The translations under genes and the position numbers were made by a program. DNA of 64,000 bases from positions 124,001 through 188,000 of the forward strand of contig NZ_CP098325.1 in the NCBI RefSeq assembly GCF_023639785.1, given 5' to 3'. Below, one piece after another: positions 38,581 to 48,516 of this stretch; position 1 is the first letter of the stretch; every line of letters begins with the position of its first letter. The notes under the pieces are model-generated. The model had not been told where the DNA came from. It did not search any database and worked only from the letters and a program-made list of their open reading frames with translations. This DNA is from Leclercia adecarboxylata (lineage in GTDB: Bacteria; Pseudomonadota; Gammaproteobacteria; Enterobacterales; Enterobacteriaceae).

Positions 38581-40035
38581 ATGTATATCGGGATCGATCT
38601 TGGCACATCGGGTGTGAAAGCCATTCTGTTAAATGAACAGGGCGACGTGCTGGCAACGCAAACAGAAAAACTGCAGGTGTCACGGCCACATCCGCTCTGG
38701 TCTGAACAGGATCCTGAAGCCTGGTGGCTGGCCACGGATCGCGCCCTGAGAGCGCTTGGCGAGAAACACTCCCTGCGCGAAGTAAAAGCGCTGGGGATTG
38801 CCGGCCAGATGCATGGCGCCACGCTGCTGGATAAGGACAACCGCGTCCTCCGCCCGGCGATTTTATGGAACGATGGCCGCTGCGCTGAAGAGTGCGCCCT
38901 GCTGGAAGCGCGGGTGCCGACCTCAAGAGAGATCACCGGCAACCTGATGATGCCGGGCTTTACCGCGCCGAAACTGCTGTGGGTCCAGCGTCATGAACCC
39001 GAGATTTTTAACCAGGTGGCGAAGGTATTGCTGCCAAAAGATTATTTGCGTCTGCGTATCACAGGCGAGTACGCCAGCGATATGTCCGACGCCGCAGGCA
39101 CAATGTGGCTGGACGTGGCAAAACGCGACTGGAGCGAGACGATGCTCGAAGCCTGCCATCTCACCCGCGACCATATGCCCGCGCTGTTTGAAGGCTGCGA
39201 GCAGACCGGCACGCTGCTGCCGTCGGTGGCCGAACAGTGGAATATGCCCGCTGTCCCGGTTGTGGCGGGCGGCGGGGATAACGCTGCGGGGGCGGTTGGC
39301 GTGGGTATGGCCGATGCCGGACAGGCGATGCTCTCGCTGGGCACTTCTGGCGTCTATTTCGCCGTAAGCGACGGCTATCGCAGTAATCCTGACAGCGCGG
39401 TGCACAGTTTCTGCCATGCGTTGCCGGGGAAATGGCATCTGATGTCGGTGATGCTCAGTGCGGCCTCGTGTCTGGACTGGGCGGCGAAGCTGACCGGGCT
39501 GGACAGCGTGCCGGCTCTGCTCGACGCCGCGCAACAGGCCGATGAAAACGCAGGTGCCCTCTGGTTCCTGCCTTATCTTTCCGGCGAGCGCACACCGCAT
39601 AACAATCCGCAGGCAAAAGGGGTGTTTTTTGGCTTAACCCATCAGCACGGCCCGGCCGAACTGGCCCGCGCCGTCCTCGAAGGCGTGGGCTATGCGTTGG
39701 CCGATGGAATGGATGTGGTGCATGAGTGCGGGCTGCAGCCGTCCAGCATTACGCTGATTGGTGGGGGGGCTCGCAGCCCTTACTGGCGGCAAATGTTGGC
39801 GGATATCAGCGGGCAGCAGCTCGATTACCGTACCGGCGGGGACGTCGGGCCTGCGCTGGGTGCCGCGCGTCTGGCGCAGATAGCAATGAACCCGGGCAAG
39901 CCGCTGTCAGCGCTGTTGCCACAGCTTGCGCTGGAACAGCAGCACACCCCGGACCCCGAACGTCACGCCCGCTATGCCGAACGCCGCGAGGTGTTCCGCA
40001 AGATCTATCAGCAGCTTTTGCCGCTGATGTCGTAA
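38581..40035 (+). CDS. xylB: xylulokinase
   Basis: XylB phosphorylates D-xylulose to xylulose 5-phosphate with ATP, feeding the pentose phosphate pathway. The 484 residues equal the E. coli enzyme. FGGY-kinase features are the N-terminal phosphate loop IGIDLGTSGVKAIL, GIAGQMHGATLLD, the catalytic Asp in VVAGGGDNAAGAVGVG, and a C-terminal adenosine motif LIGGGARSPYWRQMLADISG. It is the second gene of xylAB; a REP element follows. Confidence 0.97.
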   Translation: MYIGIDLGTSGVKAILLNEQGDVLATQTEKLQVSRPHPLWSEQDPEAWWLATDRALRALGEKHSLREVKALGIAGQMHGATLLDKDNRVLRPAILWNDGRCAEECALLEARVPTSREITGNLMMPGFTAPKLLWVQRHEPEIFNQVAKVLLPKDYLRLRITGEYASDMSDAAGTMWLDVAKRDWSETMLEACHLTRDHMPALFEGCEQTGTLLPSVAEQWNMPAVPVVAGGGDNAAGAVGVGMADAGQAMLSLGTSGVYFAVSDGYRSNPDSAVHSFCHALPGKWHLMSVMLSAASCLDWAAKLTGLDSVPALLDAAQQADENAGALWFLPYLSGERTPHNNPQAKGVFFGLTHQHGPAELARAVLEGVGYALADGMDVVHECGLQPSSITLIGGGARSPYWRQMLADISGQQLDYRTGGDVGPALGAARLAQIAMNPGKPLSALLPQLALEQQHTPDPERHARYAERREVFRKIYQQLLPLMS

Positions 40036-40070
40036 AACAGCGCCTGGGTGTTACCCATCCATAAGGTTTT

Positions 40071-40100
40071 GTAGGCCCGGCAAGCGTAGCGCCGCCGGGC
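40071..40100. repeat. REP element between xylB and wecH
   Basis: GTAGGCCCGGCAAGCG...GCGCCGCCGGGC palindrome between convergent genes. Confidence 0.8.
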
Positions 40101-40112
40101 AAACAGCCGTAT

Positions 40113-41108
40113 CTAGCTCACAAATCTGCGCGTATCAATCCGCTGCAACAGCATCGACAGCAGCAAACTAACCGCCACCGTAATTGAAAAAATCCACACA
40201 ATATCCAGCAGCGGCCAGCTTTTTAACTCCACGCCACGGGTGCGCAGGGCGTGGATCACCAGCGCGTGAAAACCGTAGATACCCAGCGAATTTCGTGAAA
40301 TTAACCCCAGCAGCGGCACGGGGCCTGTATTCAGGGTATTTTTCACCAGCGTGAAGAGCGCAACGGCGCAGATAAAGACCATCGGGCCGCAGTAGAGATA
40401 CCAGGTATCAGCGAAGGTGCCGCGCCACTGCAGTTCGTGCAGCGTACCGCGGGAGATGATGGCCACTGCGGCAATAAACAGGGCGGCGCACAGAACATTC
40501 ATCCCGCGTCTCTGAGTGTCCATCATGCCCAGAGCACGGCCCAGCATGCCGTACAGCACGTAATAGAAAGTGTCACCGTTGATATAGAGATTGATCGGCA
40601 GCCATTCAAATCCACTTATTTTTTGCGAGACCGTGTTGGGATTCGCCAGGATGCCGATAACGATCATGAGTGCCAGCAGCATTTTGCCGCTCACGCTTTT
40701 TACTTGCAGCAGCGGGGAGAGCAGGTAAATCACGATAATGGCGAAGAAAAACCACAGGTGATAGAACACCGGTTTTTGCAGCAGGTATTTCAGCGACAGC
40801 TCGCTGTTAATCGAGGTAAACAGCACGATATAGAGAAACGACAGGGTGCTGTAAAACAGCAGGCAGAGGCCGATACGTAAAAAGTGGCGCGGTTGCGCGC
40901 TCCGCTCGCCAAAAAAGAGATAGCCGGAGATCATGAAAAACAGCGGCACGCTCACCCGGGAGGCGGAGTTGAGAACGTTGGCGATATCCCAGTTAACGAG
41001 GCTGATGCTCGGGGCATTAGTAATGTACCAGGTGGTGGTATGGATCATTACCACCATCAAACAGGCGATTCCCCGTAAATTATCAATCCAGTTAATTTTG
41101 TCCTGCAT
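40113..41108 (-). CDS. wecH: O-acetyltransferase WecH (enterobacterial common antigen)
   Basis: Inner-membrane acyltransferase that adds O-acetyl groups to enterobacterial common antigen in E. coli. The 331 residues are almost all hydrophobic, with about ten membrane helices. The acyltransferase-3 family signature starts with the catalytic-His region [20 protein letters not shown], followed by [20 protein letters not shown]. It aligns end to end with E. coli WecH (YiaH). The yiaA and yiaB genes found between xylB and wecH in E. coli are absent here. Confidence 0.93.
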   Translation of the reverse strand: MQDKINWIDNLRGIACLMVVMIHTTTWYITNAPSISLVNWDIANVLNSASRVSVPLFFMISGYLFFGERSAQPRHFLRIGLCLLFYSTLSFLYIVLFTSINSELSLKYLLQKPVFYHLWFFFAIIVIYLLSPLLQVKSVSGKMLLALMIVIGILANPNTVSQKISGFEWLPINLYINGDTFYYVLYGMLGRALGMMDTQRRGMNVLCAALFIAAVAIISRGTLHELQWRGTFADTWYLYCGPMVFICAVALFTLVKNTLNTGPVPLLGLISRNSLGIYGFHALVIHALRTRGVELKSWPLLDIVWIFSITVAVSLLLSMLLQRIDTRRFVS

Positions 41109-41291
41109 CCATCCCTCTGTTTACGCATTAAAAAGAGTCTGACCACGACAGTGATTCAGACGCTCGTTGGAAAATTCTGAGTTTGCATCGCCCTGCTTGT
41201 GCCGGAGCGGTGTGATTCGCAGAATGCCGGGCCATACTCTATAAAGTTTAGAGTTTAAAAATAAGAGCCACAGCACAGGGCGGTAATATAA

Positions 41292-41594
41292 ATGATGATA
41301 CGCGCGATGATGCTTCTGCTTCCCGCATTACTGGCCGGTTGCGCGGCGCAGGAGACGGTCCCGGCGCAAAAAGCGCAAACCAAAAAAGTCAGTCCGGCGC
41401 GTTCGCTGGATATGGAACAGCTGTGTAAGGATCGGGCGGCCCAGCGCTACAATACCGGTGCGCAAAAGATAGACGTTACTGCCTTCGAGCAGTTTCAGGG
41501 CAGCTATGAGATGCAGGGCTTCACTGCCCGCAATGAGAGTTTCATCTGTTCTTTTGACGCAGACGGCCATTTTTTACACCTTTCGATGCGTTAG
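41292..41594 (+). CDS. ysaB: YsaB family small lipoprotein
   Basis: A 100-residue lipoprotein of unknown function. The N-terminal hydrophobic segment ends in the lipobox LLAGC (Cys about 16). The conserved C-terminal part includes LCKDRAAQRYNTGAQKIDVT and CSFDADGHFLHLSMR, shared with E. coli YsaB, including two cysteines that could pair. A second ATG at 41295 is an alternative start. It lies immediately upstream of glyQS, as in E. coli, but the 159-base gap contains a separate glyQ leader. Confidence 0.9.
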   Translation: MMIRAMMLLLPALLAGCAAQETVPAQKAQTKKVSPARSLDMEQLCKDRAAQRYNTGAQKIDVTAFEQFQGSYEMQGFTARNESFICSFDADGHFLHLSMR

Positions 41595-41753
41595 GATGGC
41601 TGCGTAACGAGCTGGCTGCGCCTGCAGGGCGCTGTTAGCCACCCTTATTTCCCAATTTTCCCTAAACAACCCCGTTTCGTACTGTATATCTTGCACTCAG
41701 CGGGTATACTGAACCCTTCCATTTAAAACCACACGTATCCAGCACGAAATACT

Positions 41754-42665
41754 ATGCAAAAGTTTGATACTAAGACCTTCCAGGGCCTGATCCTGACCTT
41801 ACAGGATTACTGGGCTCGCCAGGGCTGCACCATTGTTCAACCTCTGGACATGGAAGTGGGCGCCGGCACCTCACATCCGATGACCAGCCTGCGTGCCCTG
41901 GGGCCAGAGCCGATGGCCACTGCCTATGTACAGCCATCCCGCCGCCCGACCGACGGTCGCTACGGTGAAAACCCGAACCGCTTACAGCACTACTATCAGT
42001 TCCAGGTGGTCATTAAGCCGTCCCCGGACAATATTCAGGAGCTGTATCTCGGGTCGCTGAAAGAGCTGGGTATGGATCCGACCATTCACGACATTCGTTT
42101 CGTGGAAGATAACTGGGAAAACCCGACGCTGGGCGCCTGGGGTTTGGGTTGGGAAGTGTGGCTGAACGGTATGGAAGTGACCCAGTTCACCTATTTCCAG
42201 CAGGTTGGCGGTCTGGAATGTAAGCCGATCACCGGTGAAATCACCTACGGTCTGGAACGTCTGGCAATGTACATTCAGGGCGTAGACAGCGTTTACGACC
42301 TGGTCTGGAGCGACGGCCCGCTGGGTAAAACTACCTACGGCGACGTGTTCCATCAGAACGAAGTGGAGCAATCCACCTATAACTTCGAATACGCGGACGT
42401 GGACTTCCTGTTCACCTGCTTCGAGCAGTACGAGAAAGAGGCCCAGCAGCTGCTGGCGCTGGAAACTCCGCTGCCGCTGCCAGCCTACGAACGTATTCTG
42501 AAGGCCGCCCACAGCTTCAACCTGCTGGACGCCCGTAAAGCGATCTCTGTGACTGAACGTCAGCGCTACATCCTGCGTATTCGTACCCTGACCAAAGCCG
42601 TTGCAGAAGCTTATTACGCGTCCCGTGAAGCCCTTGGCTTCCCGATGTGCAACCGAAACAAATAA
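41754..42665 (+). CDS. glyQ: glycyl-tRNA synthetase alpha subunit
   Basis: Catalytic alpha subunit of the alpha2beta2 glycyl-tRNA synthetase, a class II enzyme. 303 residues, the E. coli length. Class II motif regions include [21 protein letters not shown] and [21 protein letters not shown], which bind ATP and glycine, and a C-terminal helical bundle. The beta-subunit gene starts nine bases after its stop, so the two are an operon. Confidence 0.98.
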   Translation: MQKFDTKTFQGLILTLQDYWARQGCTIVQPLDMEVGAGTSHPMTSLRALGPEPMATAYVQPSRRPTDGRYGENPNRLQHYYQFQVVIKPSPDNIQELYLGSLKELGMDPTIHDIRFVEDNWENPTLGAWGLGWEVWLNGMEVTQFTYFQQVGGLECKPITGEITYGLERLAMYIQGVDSVYDLVWSDGPLGKTTYGDVFHQNEVEQSTYNFEYADVDFLFTCFEQYEKEAQQLLALETPLPLPAYERILKAAHSFNLLDARKAISVTERQRYILRIRTLTKAVAEAYYASREALGFPMCNRNK

Positions 42666-42674
42666 GAGGCGGCC

Positions 42675-44744
42675 ATGTCTGAGAAAACTTTCCTGGTGGA
42701 AATCGGCACCGAAGAGCTGCCACCAAAAGCCCTGCGCAGCCTGGCTGAATCCTTTGCTGCGAATGTCACCGCGGAGCTGGATAATGCTGGCCTCGCACAC
42801 GGTAAGATTGAATGGTTTGCTGCGCCGCGTCGTCTGGCGCTGAAAGTGGCAAATCTGGCCGCTTCCCAGCCGGATCGCGAAGTCGAAAAACGCGGCCCGG
42901 CGATTGCCCAGGCGTTTGACGCTGAAGGCAAACCGAGCAAAGCGGCAGAAGGCTGGGCACGTGGCTGCGGCATCACCGTTGACCAGGCCGAGCGTCTGAC
43001 CACCGACAAAGGCGAATGGCTGCTCTATCGTGCCCATGTGAAAGGCGAGAGCGCAGAAGCGCTGCTGCCGAACATGATCGCCACGTCACTGGCGAAGCTA
43101 CCTGTTCCAAAACTGATGCGCTGGGGCGCAAGCGACGTGCACTTCGTGCGTCCGGTTCATACCGTGACCCTGCTGCTGGGCGATACCGTTATCCCTGCCA
43201 CCATTCTGGGCGTCGCGTCCGATCGCGTGATCCGCGGTCACCGCTTTATGGGCGAGCCGGAGTTCACCATCGACAACGCCGATCAGTATCCAGAAATCCT
43301 GCTGGAGCGCGGTAAAGTCATTGCCGATTACGAACAGCGTAAAGCGAAAATCAAAGCCGATGCAGAAGAGGCGGCACGTAAGATTGGCGGTAATGCCGAT
43401 CTGAGCGACAGCCTGCTGGAAGAAGTCACTTCACTGGTGGAGTGGCCGGTGGTACTGACCGCGAAGTTCGAAGAGAAATTCCTCGCGGTGCCGGCCGAAG
43501 CGCTGGTTTACACCATGAAGGGCGACCAGAAGTACTTCCCGGTCTATGCCAACGACGGCAAACTGCTGCCTAACTTCATCTTCGTGGCGAATATCGAATC
43601 GAAAGATCCGATCCAGATTATCTCCGGTAACGAGAAAGTGGTTCGCCCGCGTCTGGCGGATGCGGAGTTCTTCTTTAATACCGACCGTAAAAAGCGCCTG
43701 GAAGATCATCTTCCACGCCTGCAAACCGTGCTGTTCCAGCAACAGCTGGGTACGCTGCGTGACAAGACCGACCGTATCGCGGAACTGTCTGGCTGGATCG
43801 CCCGTGAAATCGGTGCTGACGTCAACCACGCTACCCGTGCGGGGCTGCTCTCCAAGTGCGACCTGATGACCAACATGGTGTTTGAGTTTACCGACACCCA
43901 GGGCGTGATGGGCATGCACTACGCGCGTCACGATGGCGAAGCGGAAGACGTGGCCGTGGCCCTGAACGAGCAGTATCAGCCGCGCTTTGCGGGTGACGAT
44001 CTGCCGTCTAACCTGGTTGCCTGTGCGGTCGCGATTGCCGATAAGATGGACACCCTCGCGGGTATCTTCGGTATCGGTCAGCATCCGAAAGGCGATAAAG
44101 ACCCGTTCGCGCTGCGTCGTGCTGCGCTGGGCGTGCTGCGTATCATCGTTGAGAAGAACCTGAACCTGGATCTGCAGACCCTGACGGAAGAAGCGGTGCG
44201 TCTGTACGGGGACAAGCTGACCAACGCCAGGGTGGTAGATGACGTTATCGACTTTATGCTGGGCCGTTTCCGCGCCTGGTATCAGGACGAAGGTTACACC
44301 GTCGACACCATTCAGGCGGTTCTGGCCCGTCGTCCGACCCGTCCGGCAGACTTCGATGCCCGTATGAAGGCGGTGTCCCACTTCCGTACCCTGGAAGCGG
44401 CATCGGCGCTGGCTGCAGCCAACAAGCGTGTCTCCAATATCCTGGCGAAATCCGATGAGAAGCTGAACGAGCGCGTTAACGCCGCGACGCTGAAAGAGCC
44501 GGAAGAGATCGCCCTGGCGATGCAGGTTGTGGTGCTGCGTGACAGGCTGGAGCCGGTGTTTGCGGAAGGCCGCTACCAGGAAGCGCTGGTGGAACTGGCC
44601 GAACTGCGTGATGTTATCGACGCCTTCTTCGAGAAAGTGATGGTAAACGTAGAAGATAAAGATCTGCGTATTAACCGTCTCTCTATGCTCGAAAAACTGC
44701 GTGAACTGTTCCTGCGCGTGGCGGATATTTCGCTGCTGCAGTAA
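42675..44744 (+). CDS. glyS: glycyl-tRNA synthetase beta subunit
   Basis: The beta subunit binds tRNA-Gly; 689 residues as in E. coli. It begins [26 protein letters not shown], the family N-terminus. It includes B3/B4-like and HD-domain sections ([13 protein letters not shown]) and a C-terminal anticodon-binding region. GAGGC precedes the ATG. It is co-transcribed with glyQ, and a terminator follows at 44792. Confidence 0.98.
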   Translation: MSEKTFLVEIGTEELPPKALRSLAESFAANVTAELDNAGLAHGKIEWFAAPRRLALKVANLAASQPDREVEKRGPAIAQAFDAEGKPSKAAEGWARGCGITVDQAERLTTDKGEWLLYRAHVKGESAEALLPNMIATSLAKLPVPKLMRWGASDVHFVRPVHTVTLLLGDTVIPATILGVASDRVIRGHRFMGEPEFTIDNADQYPEILLERGKVIADYEQRKAKIKADAEEAARKIGGNADLSDSLLEEVTSLVEWPVVLTAKFEEKFLAVPAEALVYTMKGDQKYFPVYANDGKLLPNFIFVANIESKDPIQIISGNEKVVRPRLADAEFFFNTDRKKRLEDHLPRLQTVLFQQQLGTLRDKTDRIAELSGWIAREIGADVNHATRAGLLSKCDLMTNMVFEFTDTQGVMGMHYARHDGEAEDVAVALNEQYQPRFAGDDLPSNLVACAVAIADKMDTLAGIFGIGQHPKGDKDPFALRRAALGVLRIIVEKNLNLDLQTLTEEAVRLYGDKLTNARVVDDVIDFMLGRFRAWYQDEGYTVDTIQAVLARRPTRPADFDARMKAVSHFRTLEAASALAAANKRVSNILAKSDEKLNERVNAATLKEPEEIALAMQVVVLRDRLEPVFAEGRYQEALVELAELRDVIDAFFEKVMVNVEDKDLRINRLSMLEKLRELFLRVADISLLQ

Positions 44745-44752
44745 GCGTCTCT

Positions 44753-44780
44753 TGCCCGGCGGCGCTACGCTTGCAGGGGC
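44753..44780. repeat. degenerate REP element after glyS
   Basis: TGCCCGGCGGCGCTACGCTTGC is one arm in the reverse REP orientation; the second arm has decayed to AGGGGCCTGG. It lies between the glyS stop and its terminator. Confidence 0.6.
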
Positions 44781-44791
44781 CTGGATGTGCT

Positions 44792-44818
44792 AAAAACCCG
44801 CTTCGGCGGGTTTTTTTA
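44792..44818 (+). terminator. terminator after glyS
   Basis: AAACCCGC-TTCG-GCGGGTTT with a stable UUCG loop, then a T-run. Confidence 0.93.
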
Positions 44819-44821
44819 TGG

Positions 44822-44850
44822 TTGAAACGGTCAATAAAAAAACGTTATTC
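44822..44850 (+). promoter_or_regulatory. promoter of the ABC-F gene
   Basis: TTGAAA at 44822, a 17-base spacer, then TTATTC at 44845. It starts right after the glyS terminator. The expected start near 44857 gives a leader of about 120 bases. Prediction by consensus only. Confidence 0.55.
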
Positions 44851-44891
44851 TGCCCCTCGTTAACTTTCTTTCGCTGGAGCGCCCCCCAAAA

Positions 44892-44929
44892 ATGAACAAC
44901 CACGCCTGATGATCTTCGATCCTTGCTAA
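44892..44929 (+). promoter_or_regulatory. two tiny overlapping leader ORFs upstream of the ABC-F gene
   Basis: ATG at 44892 encodes MNNHA and stops at TGA 44907-44909. That stop overlaps ATG 44909, which encodes MIFDPC and stops at TAA 44929. The TGATG coupling and the position in a roughly 120-base leader suggest translation-dependent attenuation, known for antibiotic-inducible ABC-F genes. Their short length means chance cannot be excluded. Confidence 0.3.
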
Positions 44930-44977
44930 ACGCCACCGCGTCGGCAGGGGATGTTTTGATTTCATTCAGGAGTGCTT

Positions 44978-46597
44978 ATGGCTCATTTTGCGCAATCCCC
45001 TTCTTTTATTTTGCATCAGGTCACCTGTCAGTTTCCGACGGGCGATACCCTTTTTGGTCCGCTTAATGTCTCGCTGGAGCCGACGCTCTGCGCGCTGGTA
45101 GGCCGTAACGGCAGCGGCAAAACCCGTCTCCTGCGCCTTTTGGCCGGGCTGGACGCGCCCGCCAGCGGCCATATCGAACGCTTCGGCACCCACAGCTACG
45201 TGGCGCAGCAGCATGATATTTCCCCCCATACTACTCTGGCGCAGTTGCTCGGCTACGAAGCGCTTTTCGCGGCCCGCAGGCGTATCGACAGCGGGGACTA
45301 TCTGCCTGAGGATCTGGAGCGCCTTGACGGTTACTGGGATTTAGCTGACCGGCTGAGGGAGGCATTTATCAGTGCCGGGCTTCCGGGGTTTGATCCCGAC
45401 AGGCTGGCCTCTGAACTGAGCGGCGGCGAGCGGGTTCGCGCCCTGCTGTGCGGCGCGTTTACGGCGAATGCGGATTATCTTCTGCTGGATGAACCCACTA
45501 ACCACCTCGACCGGCAGGGGCGGGAGTGGTTTTACGCACAGCTGGCCCGTCAGACCGGCGGGGTACTGATCGCGTCACACGATCGTGAGTTGCTGGCTCA
45601 GGTGCCGCGCATTCTGGAACTCAGCGCGTCCGGCTTGCACAGCTACGGCGGAAATTACGCGGACTATCAGCGCCAGCGGACTGCGGAACAGCAGGCCGCC
45701 CGCGCGGCCCTGGAGCATGCAACCACCGAACGCAAACGCACCCGCGCGCGTCAGCAAAAAGAGCATGACGACAGCCTGCGTCGTTCGGCAAAAACCCAGC
45801 GTACTGTCGACACGCTCAACATCGCCTCCTTTGAGCGCGTTAAATATAAAGGCGCGGCGAAAGAGCGCCCGGGTGCATGGCGTAAGCAGCATCATGACCA
45901 GCAGGTTGCACTGAATGCGGCGGTTAATCAGGCGCGGGAGCGGGTGGAGGAGGATAATCCGGTGATGTTTACCCTGCCGGCCAGCCAGGTAGCGGAGGGG
46001 AAACAGGTGCTGGTGCTGGAAGAGGTGCTGCTGCCGCACGTCAGGATGGCGCCCCTCAACTGGCGCATGGATGGGCCGATGCGGGTGGCGTTGCGCGGGC
46101 CGAACGGCTGCGGGAAATCCACCCTGCTGAAAGCGATCCTCGGTGAATGCGTGCCTGTCACCGGTGCCTGTCGGGTGTCGGTCAACGTGGCGTATCTTGA
46201 CCAGCATTTATCGCAGCTGGATCTGACGCAATCCGTTATCTCCCATCTTAATCTGCATAATACGCCGCTGGAGGAGGGGATACTGCGCAGCCGTCTGGCT
46301 CAGCTCCAGCTCGGGGCCGATCGGGTTACGCTGCCGCTCTCAGCGCTCAGCGGCGGCGAGCGCTTAAAAGCGGCGCTGGCCTGCGTGCTGTGGCGGGAAG
46401 AGGCGACGCAGCTTTTGCTGCTCGATGAACCGACCAACCATCTGGATCTGGCTTCGACACGCGCTATCGAGGCGGCGCTGGCAGGATTTGCAGGCGCACT
46501 GCTGGTGGTGTCCCATGACGAGGCATTTCTTGACGGACTTAGGCTGACGCATGAACTGGTGTGGCGGGACGGGGAGTGGCGCGGTGAAAGGCGGTAA
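44978..46597 (+). CDS. ABC-F family ATPase, distinct from the four E. coli members
   Basis: 539-residue soluble protein with two ABC domains and no membrane segment; ABC-F proteins act on the ribosome. Domain 1 has Walker A GRNGSGKT (about 42-49), signature LSGGE and LLLDEPTNHLD. The roughly 70-residue linker between domains (about 220-310) is very rich in Arg, Lys and Gln. Domain 2 has GPNGCGKS, LSGGE and LLLDEPTNHLD. It is not EttA, Uup, YheS or YbiT by N-terminal sequence. Role (translation rescue or antibiotic protection) unknown. AGGAG lies five bases before the ATG at 44978; the GTG two codons earlier is less likely. Confidence 0.88.
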   Translation: MAHFAQSPSFILHQVTCQFPTGDTLFGPLNVSLEPTLCALVGRNGSGKTRLLRLLAGLDAPASGHIERFGTHSYVAQQHDISPHTTLAQLLGYEALFAARRRIDSGDYLPEDLERLDGYWDLADRLREAFISAGLPGFDPDRLASELSGGERVRALLCGAFTANADYLLLDEPTNHLDRQGREWFYAQLARQTGGVLIASHDRELLAQVPRILELSASGLHSYGGNYADYQRQRTAEQQAARAALEHATTERKRTRARQQKEHDDSLRRSAKTQRTVDTLNIASFERVKYKGAAKERPGAWRKQHHDQQVALNAAVNQARERVEEDNPVMFTLPASQVAEGKQVLVLEEVLLPHVRMAPLNWRMDGPMRVALRGPNGCGKSTLLKAILGECVPVTGACRVSVNVAYLDQHLSQLDLTQSVISHLNLHNTPLEEGILRSRLAQLQLGADRVTLPLSALSGGERLKAALACVLWREEATQLLLLDEPTNHLDLASTRAIEAALAGFAGALLVVSHDEAFLDGLRLTHELVWRDGEWRGERR

Positions 46598-46604
46598 ACA
46601 CAAA

Positions 46605-46622
46605 CCCCCGCAAATGCGGGGG
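46605..46622. terminator. terminator-like hairpin between the ABC-F gene and yiaG
   Basis: CCCCCGC-AAAT-GCGGGGG, a strong 7-bp stem between convergent genes. T-rich sequence is weak on the + strand, but GTTTGTG follows on the minus strand, so it may serve either gene. Confidence 0.75.
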
Positions 46623-46644
46623 CTAAATCAACACTATTTCAAAA

Positions 46645-46935
46645 CTATTCAGTCAACTGCTTGCGGAGTGCCGGGTTAGCCTGAATCAGGCTCATCAGCT
46701 TCAGCTCGGTCATGGAGGGCTTCACTCTTTTTGATTCCCACTCCTGAACCATCGCTACGCTGACACCCATTGCTCGGGCGAAATCATCAGTTTTCATCCC
46801 TGTCCCTTTGCGTAAGCGCTCAAATTCCGTAAAGGGGTTAGACTTTTGGTTAAGGGTAACCGTCTGCGGTACATCTTTAAAAACAATCTGCTCCAGACTG
46901 CTTAACAGATCGAACATAGGATCTTTTAATTCCAT
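46645..46935 (-). CDS. yiaG: HTH-type regulator YiaG
   Basis: A 96-residue protein with a C-terminal XRE/Cro-type helix-turn-helix at about 38-85 (LRKGTGMKTDDFARAMGVSVAMVQEWESKRVKPS). It aligns along its whole length with E. coli YiaG. Such small HTH proteins of the HigA/MqsA type are sometimes antitoxins, but no toxin gene is next to it here. The regulon is unknown. The upstream 331 bases separate it from yiaF. Confidence 0.9.
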   Translation of the reverse strand: MELKDPMFDLLSSLEQIVFKDVPQTVTLNQKSNPFTEFERLRKGTGMKTDDFARAMGVSVAMVQEWESKRVKPSMTELKLMSLIQANPALRKQLTE

Positions 46936-47266
46936 TGAGAACTCCTCTTAAATCACACTGCGGGATCGTGAACATAGAGAGCAATTTAAGAATAGTCGCT
47001 AAAACTGACAGGAGATCGTAACGTGCGTGATTAATTGTCGGAGATACGTTTCGCTGGCTTTTTTTCCGGGCGATTAACTATGCTAATGACTTGATTATTC
47101 AGTAGCACCATAGCACCAGGTATTTTTTTGTAAATCGTAAGAATTTATATGGCAATAGTCGTTTTACATGAAAAGAGTATCTTGCGGGCCTGACCTGGAC
47201 TATTCTTGTCACCGTTGGGCACGCGTGTGCCGGTGTGCGCTTTTTTGGGTGAAAGGAGTAATAACA
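46936..47266. other. yiaG-yiaF intergenic region
   Basis: 331 bases with promoter-like AT-rich sequence near yiaG and around 47095-47160. No RNA gene, repeat or gene-like ORF was recognised; the yiaF frame is open upstream to 47168 but lacks a good start there. Confidence 0.5.
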
Positions 47267-47977
47267 ATGGCGACAGGAAAGCCCTGCTCTCGCTGGTTTG
47301 CGCCGCTTGCGGCGTTGTTAATGGTAGTGAGCCTGAGTGGGTGTTTCGATAAGGAAGGCGATCAGCGCAAAGCGTTTATCGATTTCCTGCAAAATACTGC
47401 GATGCGCAGCGGCGAGCGTTTACCAACGTTGACTGCGGATCAGAAAAAACAGTTCGGTCCCTTCGTTTCCGACTATGCCATTTTGTATGGCTATTCACAG
47501 CAGGTGAATCAGGCGATGGATGCCGGTCTGCGTCCGGTAGTGGACAGCGTGAACGCGATTCGCGTGCCGCAGGATTATGTCACCCAGCGTGAGCCGCTGA
47601 GCCAGTCAAACGGTGCTCTGGGCGTACTGGGCCAGCAGCTGCAAAATGCCAAAATGCAGGCTGATGGCGCGCACTCCGCGCTGAAGCAGGGTGAAGATCT
47701 GAAACCTGTGTTCGATAAAGTGTATGACAAGGTAGTGACTAAACCTGCCGATGCACTGCAGCCGCTCATTCCTGCCGCGCAGATCTTCACGCAGCAGCTG
47801 GTGCAGGTGGCGGACTTTATTTCCCAGCAGGGTACTCAGGTGAGCTTTGTCTCTAACGGCATTCAGTTCCCGACCTCTCAGCAGGCCAGCCAGTACAATG
47901 CGCTGATTGGGCCGCTGGCAGCGCAGCACCAGGCGTTCAGCCAGGCGTGGAGCGCGGCAATGGCCGCAACGGAATAA
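47267..47977 (+). CDS. yiaF: YiaF, DUF3053 lipoprotein
   Basis: A 236-residue lipoprotein of unknown function. The N-terminal segment SRWFAPLAALLMVVSLSGC holds the lipobox LSGC (Cys about 26), followed by FDKEGDQRKAFIDFLQ. The rest is helical and hydrophilic, without catalytic motifs, and matches E. coli YiaF. The ATG at 47267 has AAGGAG nine bases upstream; the frame extends 33 codons further without similarity. It is followed by its own terminator, so it is separate from cspA. Confidence 0.9.
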   Translation: MATGKPCSRWFAPLAALLMVVSLSGCFDKEGDQRKAFIDFLQNTAMRSGERLPTLTADQKKQFGPFVSDYAILYGYSQQVNQAMDAGLRPVVDSVNAIRVPQDYVTQREPLSQSNGALGVLGQQLQNAKMQADGAHSALKQGEDLKPVFDKVYDKVVTKPADALQPLIPAAQIFTQQLVQVADFISQQGTQVSFVSNGIQFPTSQQASQYNALIGPLAAQHQAFSQAWSAAMAATE

Positions 47978-48002
47978 CCTCGGACGTGCAGGTTGCCAGA
48001 GT

Positions 48003-48032
48003 AAAAAACCCCGCTGAAAAGCGGGTTTTTTT
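48003..48032 (+). terminator. terminator after yiaF
   Basis: CCCGCT-GAAA-AGCGGG stem with an A-run before and a T-run after. Confidence 0.9.
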
Positions 48033-48090
48033 ATGTTCTCAGAAAATAAAGCTTGTCTTTGATCCGCTAACTATGTCTTAATACACCTCG

Positions 48091-48248
48091 TCGGTTTGTT
48101 ACACAGACCTAAAGCAGTTTAGTAAAGCAGTCCAGATGCGTTATCCTTAGATACCCTTCGTAGTGACCCTTCCTTCATCGCTTAAAAATCTGTAACACAT
48201 TCCATCATCGCGCCGGAAGGCAAAACAAATTTTTAAAAGGTAATATCT
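48091..48248 (+). promoter_or_regulatory. cspA long 5' leader (cold-sensing mRNA structure)
   Basis: About 158 bases closely matching the E. coli cspA leader: CGGTTTGTTACACAGACC at its start is the cold-box region, then AAAGCAGT, CTTCGTAGTG and finally AAAAGGTAAT before the ATG. In E. coli this RNA refolds at low temperature to open the ribosome site. The start point is placed by similarity, with a TTAATA -10-like element at 48078. Confidence 0.8.
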
Positions 48249-48461
48249 ATGTCTGGTAAAATGACTGGTCTGGTAAAATGGTTCAACGCTGATAAAGGTT
48301 TCGGCTTCATCACTCCTGACGATGGCTCTAAAGACGTGTTCGTACACTTCTCTGCTATCCAGAACGATGGCTACAAATCTCTGGACGAAGGTCAGAAAGT
48401 TTCCTTCACCATCGAAAGCGGCGCTAAAGGCCCAGCAGCTGGTAACGTTGTAAGCCTGTAA
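48249..48461 (+). CDS. cspA: major cold-shock protein CspA
   Basis: 70-residue RNA chaperone with a single cold-shock domain. It has the nucleic-acid-binding motifs KGFGFITP (RNP1) and DVFVHFSAI (RNP2), and the start [15 protein letters not shown]. It melts RNA structures in the cold and acts as an antiterminator. The leader identifies it as cspA rather than another csp paralogue. The position near yiaG also matches E. coli. Confidence 0.96.
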   Translation: MSGKMTGLVKWFNADKGFGFITPDDGSKDVFVHFSAIQNDGYKSLDEGQKVSFTIESGAKGPAAGNVVSL

Positions 48462-48486
48462 GCTTCCAGCTCAGCTAAAAGAACTT

Positions 48487-48513
48487 AAAAACCCGCCTCT
48501 GGCGGGTTTTTTT
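48487..48513. terminator. terminator between cspA and ghrB
   Basis: AAAACCCGCC-TCT-GGCGGGTTTT with a long T-run; symmetric, so it can end both convergent genes. Confidence 0.93.
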
Positions 48514-48516
48514 CGT

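Noticed and set aside
44972..44977. GTG start for the ABC-F gene
   Set aside because: It overlaps the AGGAG ribosome-binding site itself; ATG at 44978 is correctly spaced.
46645..46935. Toxin-antitoxin module around yiaG
   Set aside because: Only the HTH protein is present; the neighbours are an ABC-F gene and the yiaF lipoprotein gene, with no toxin-like ORF.
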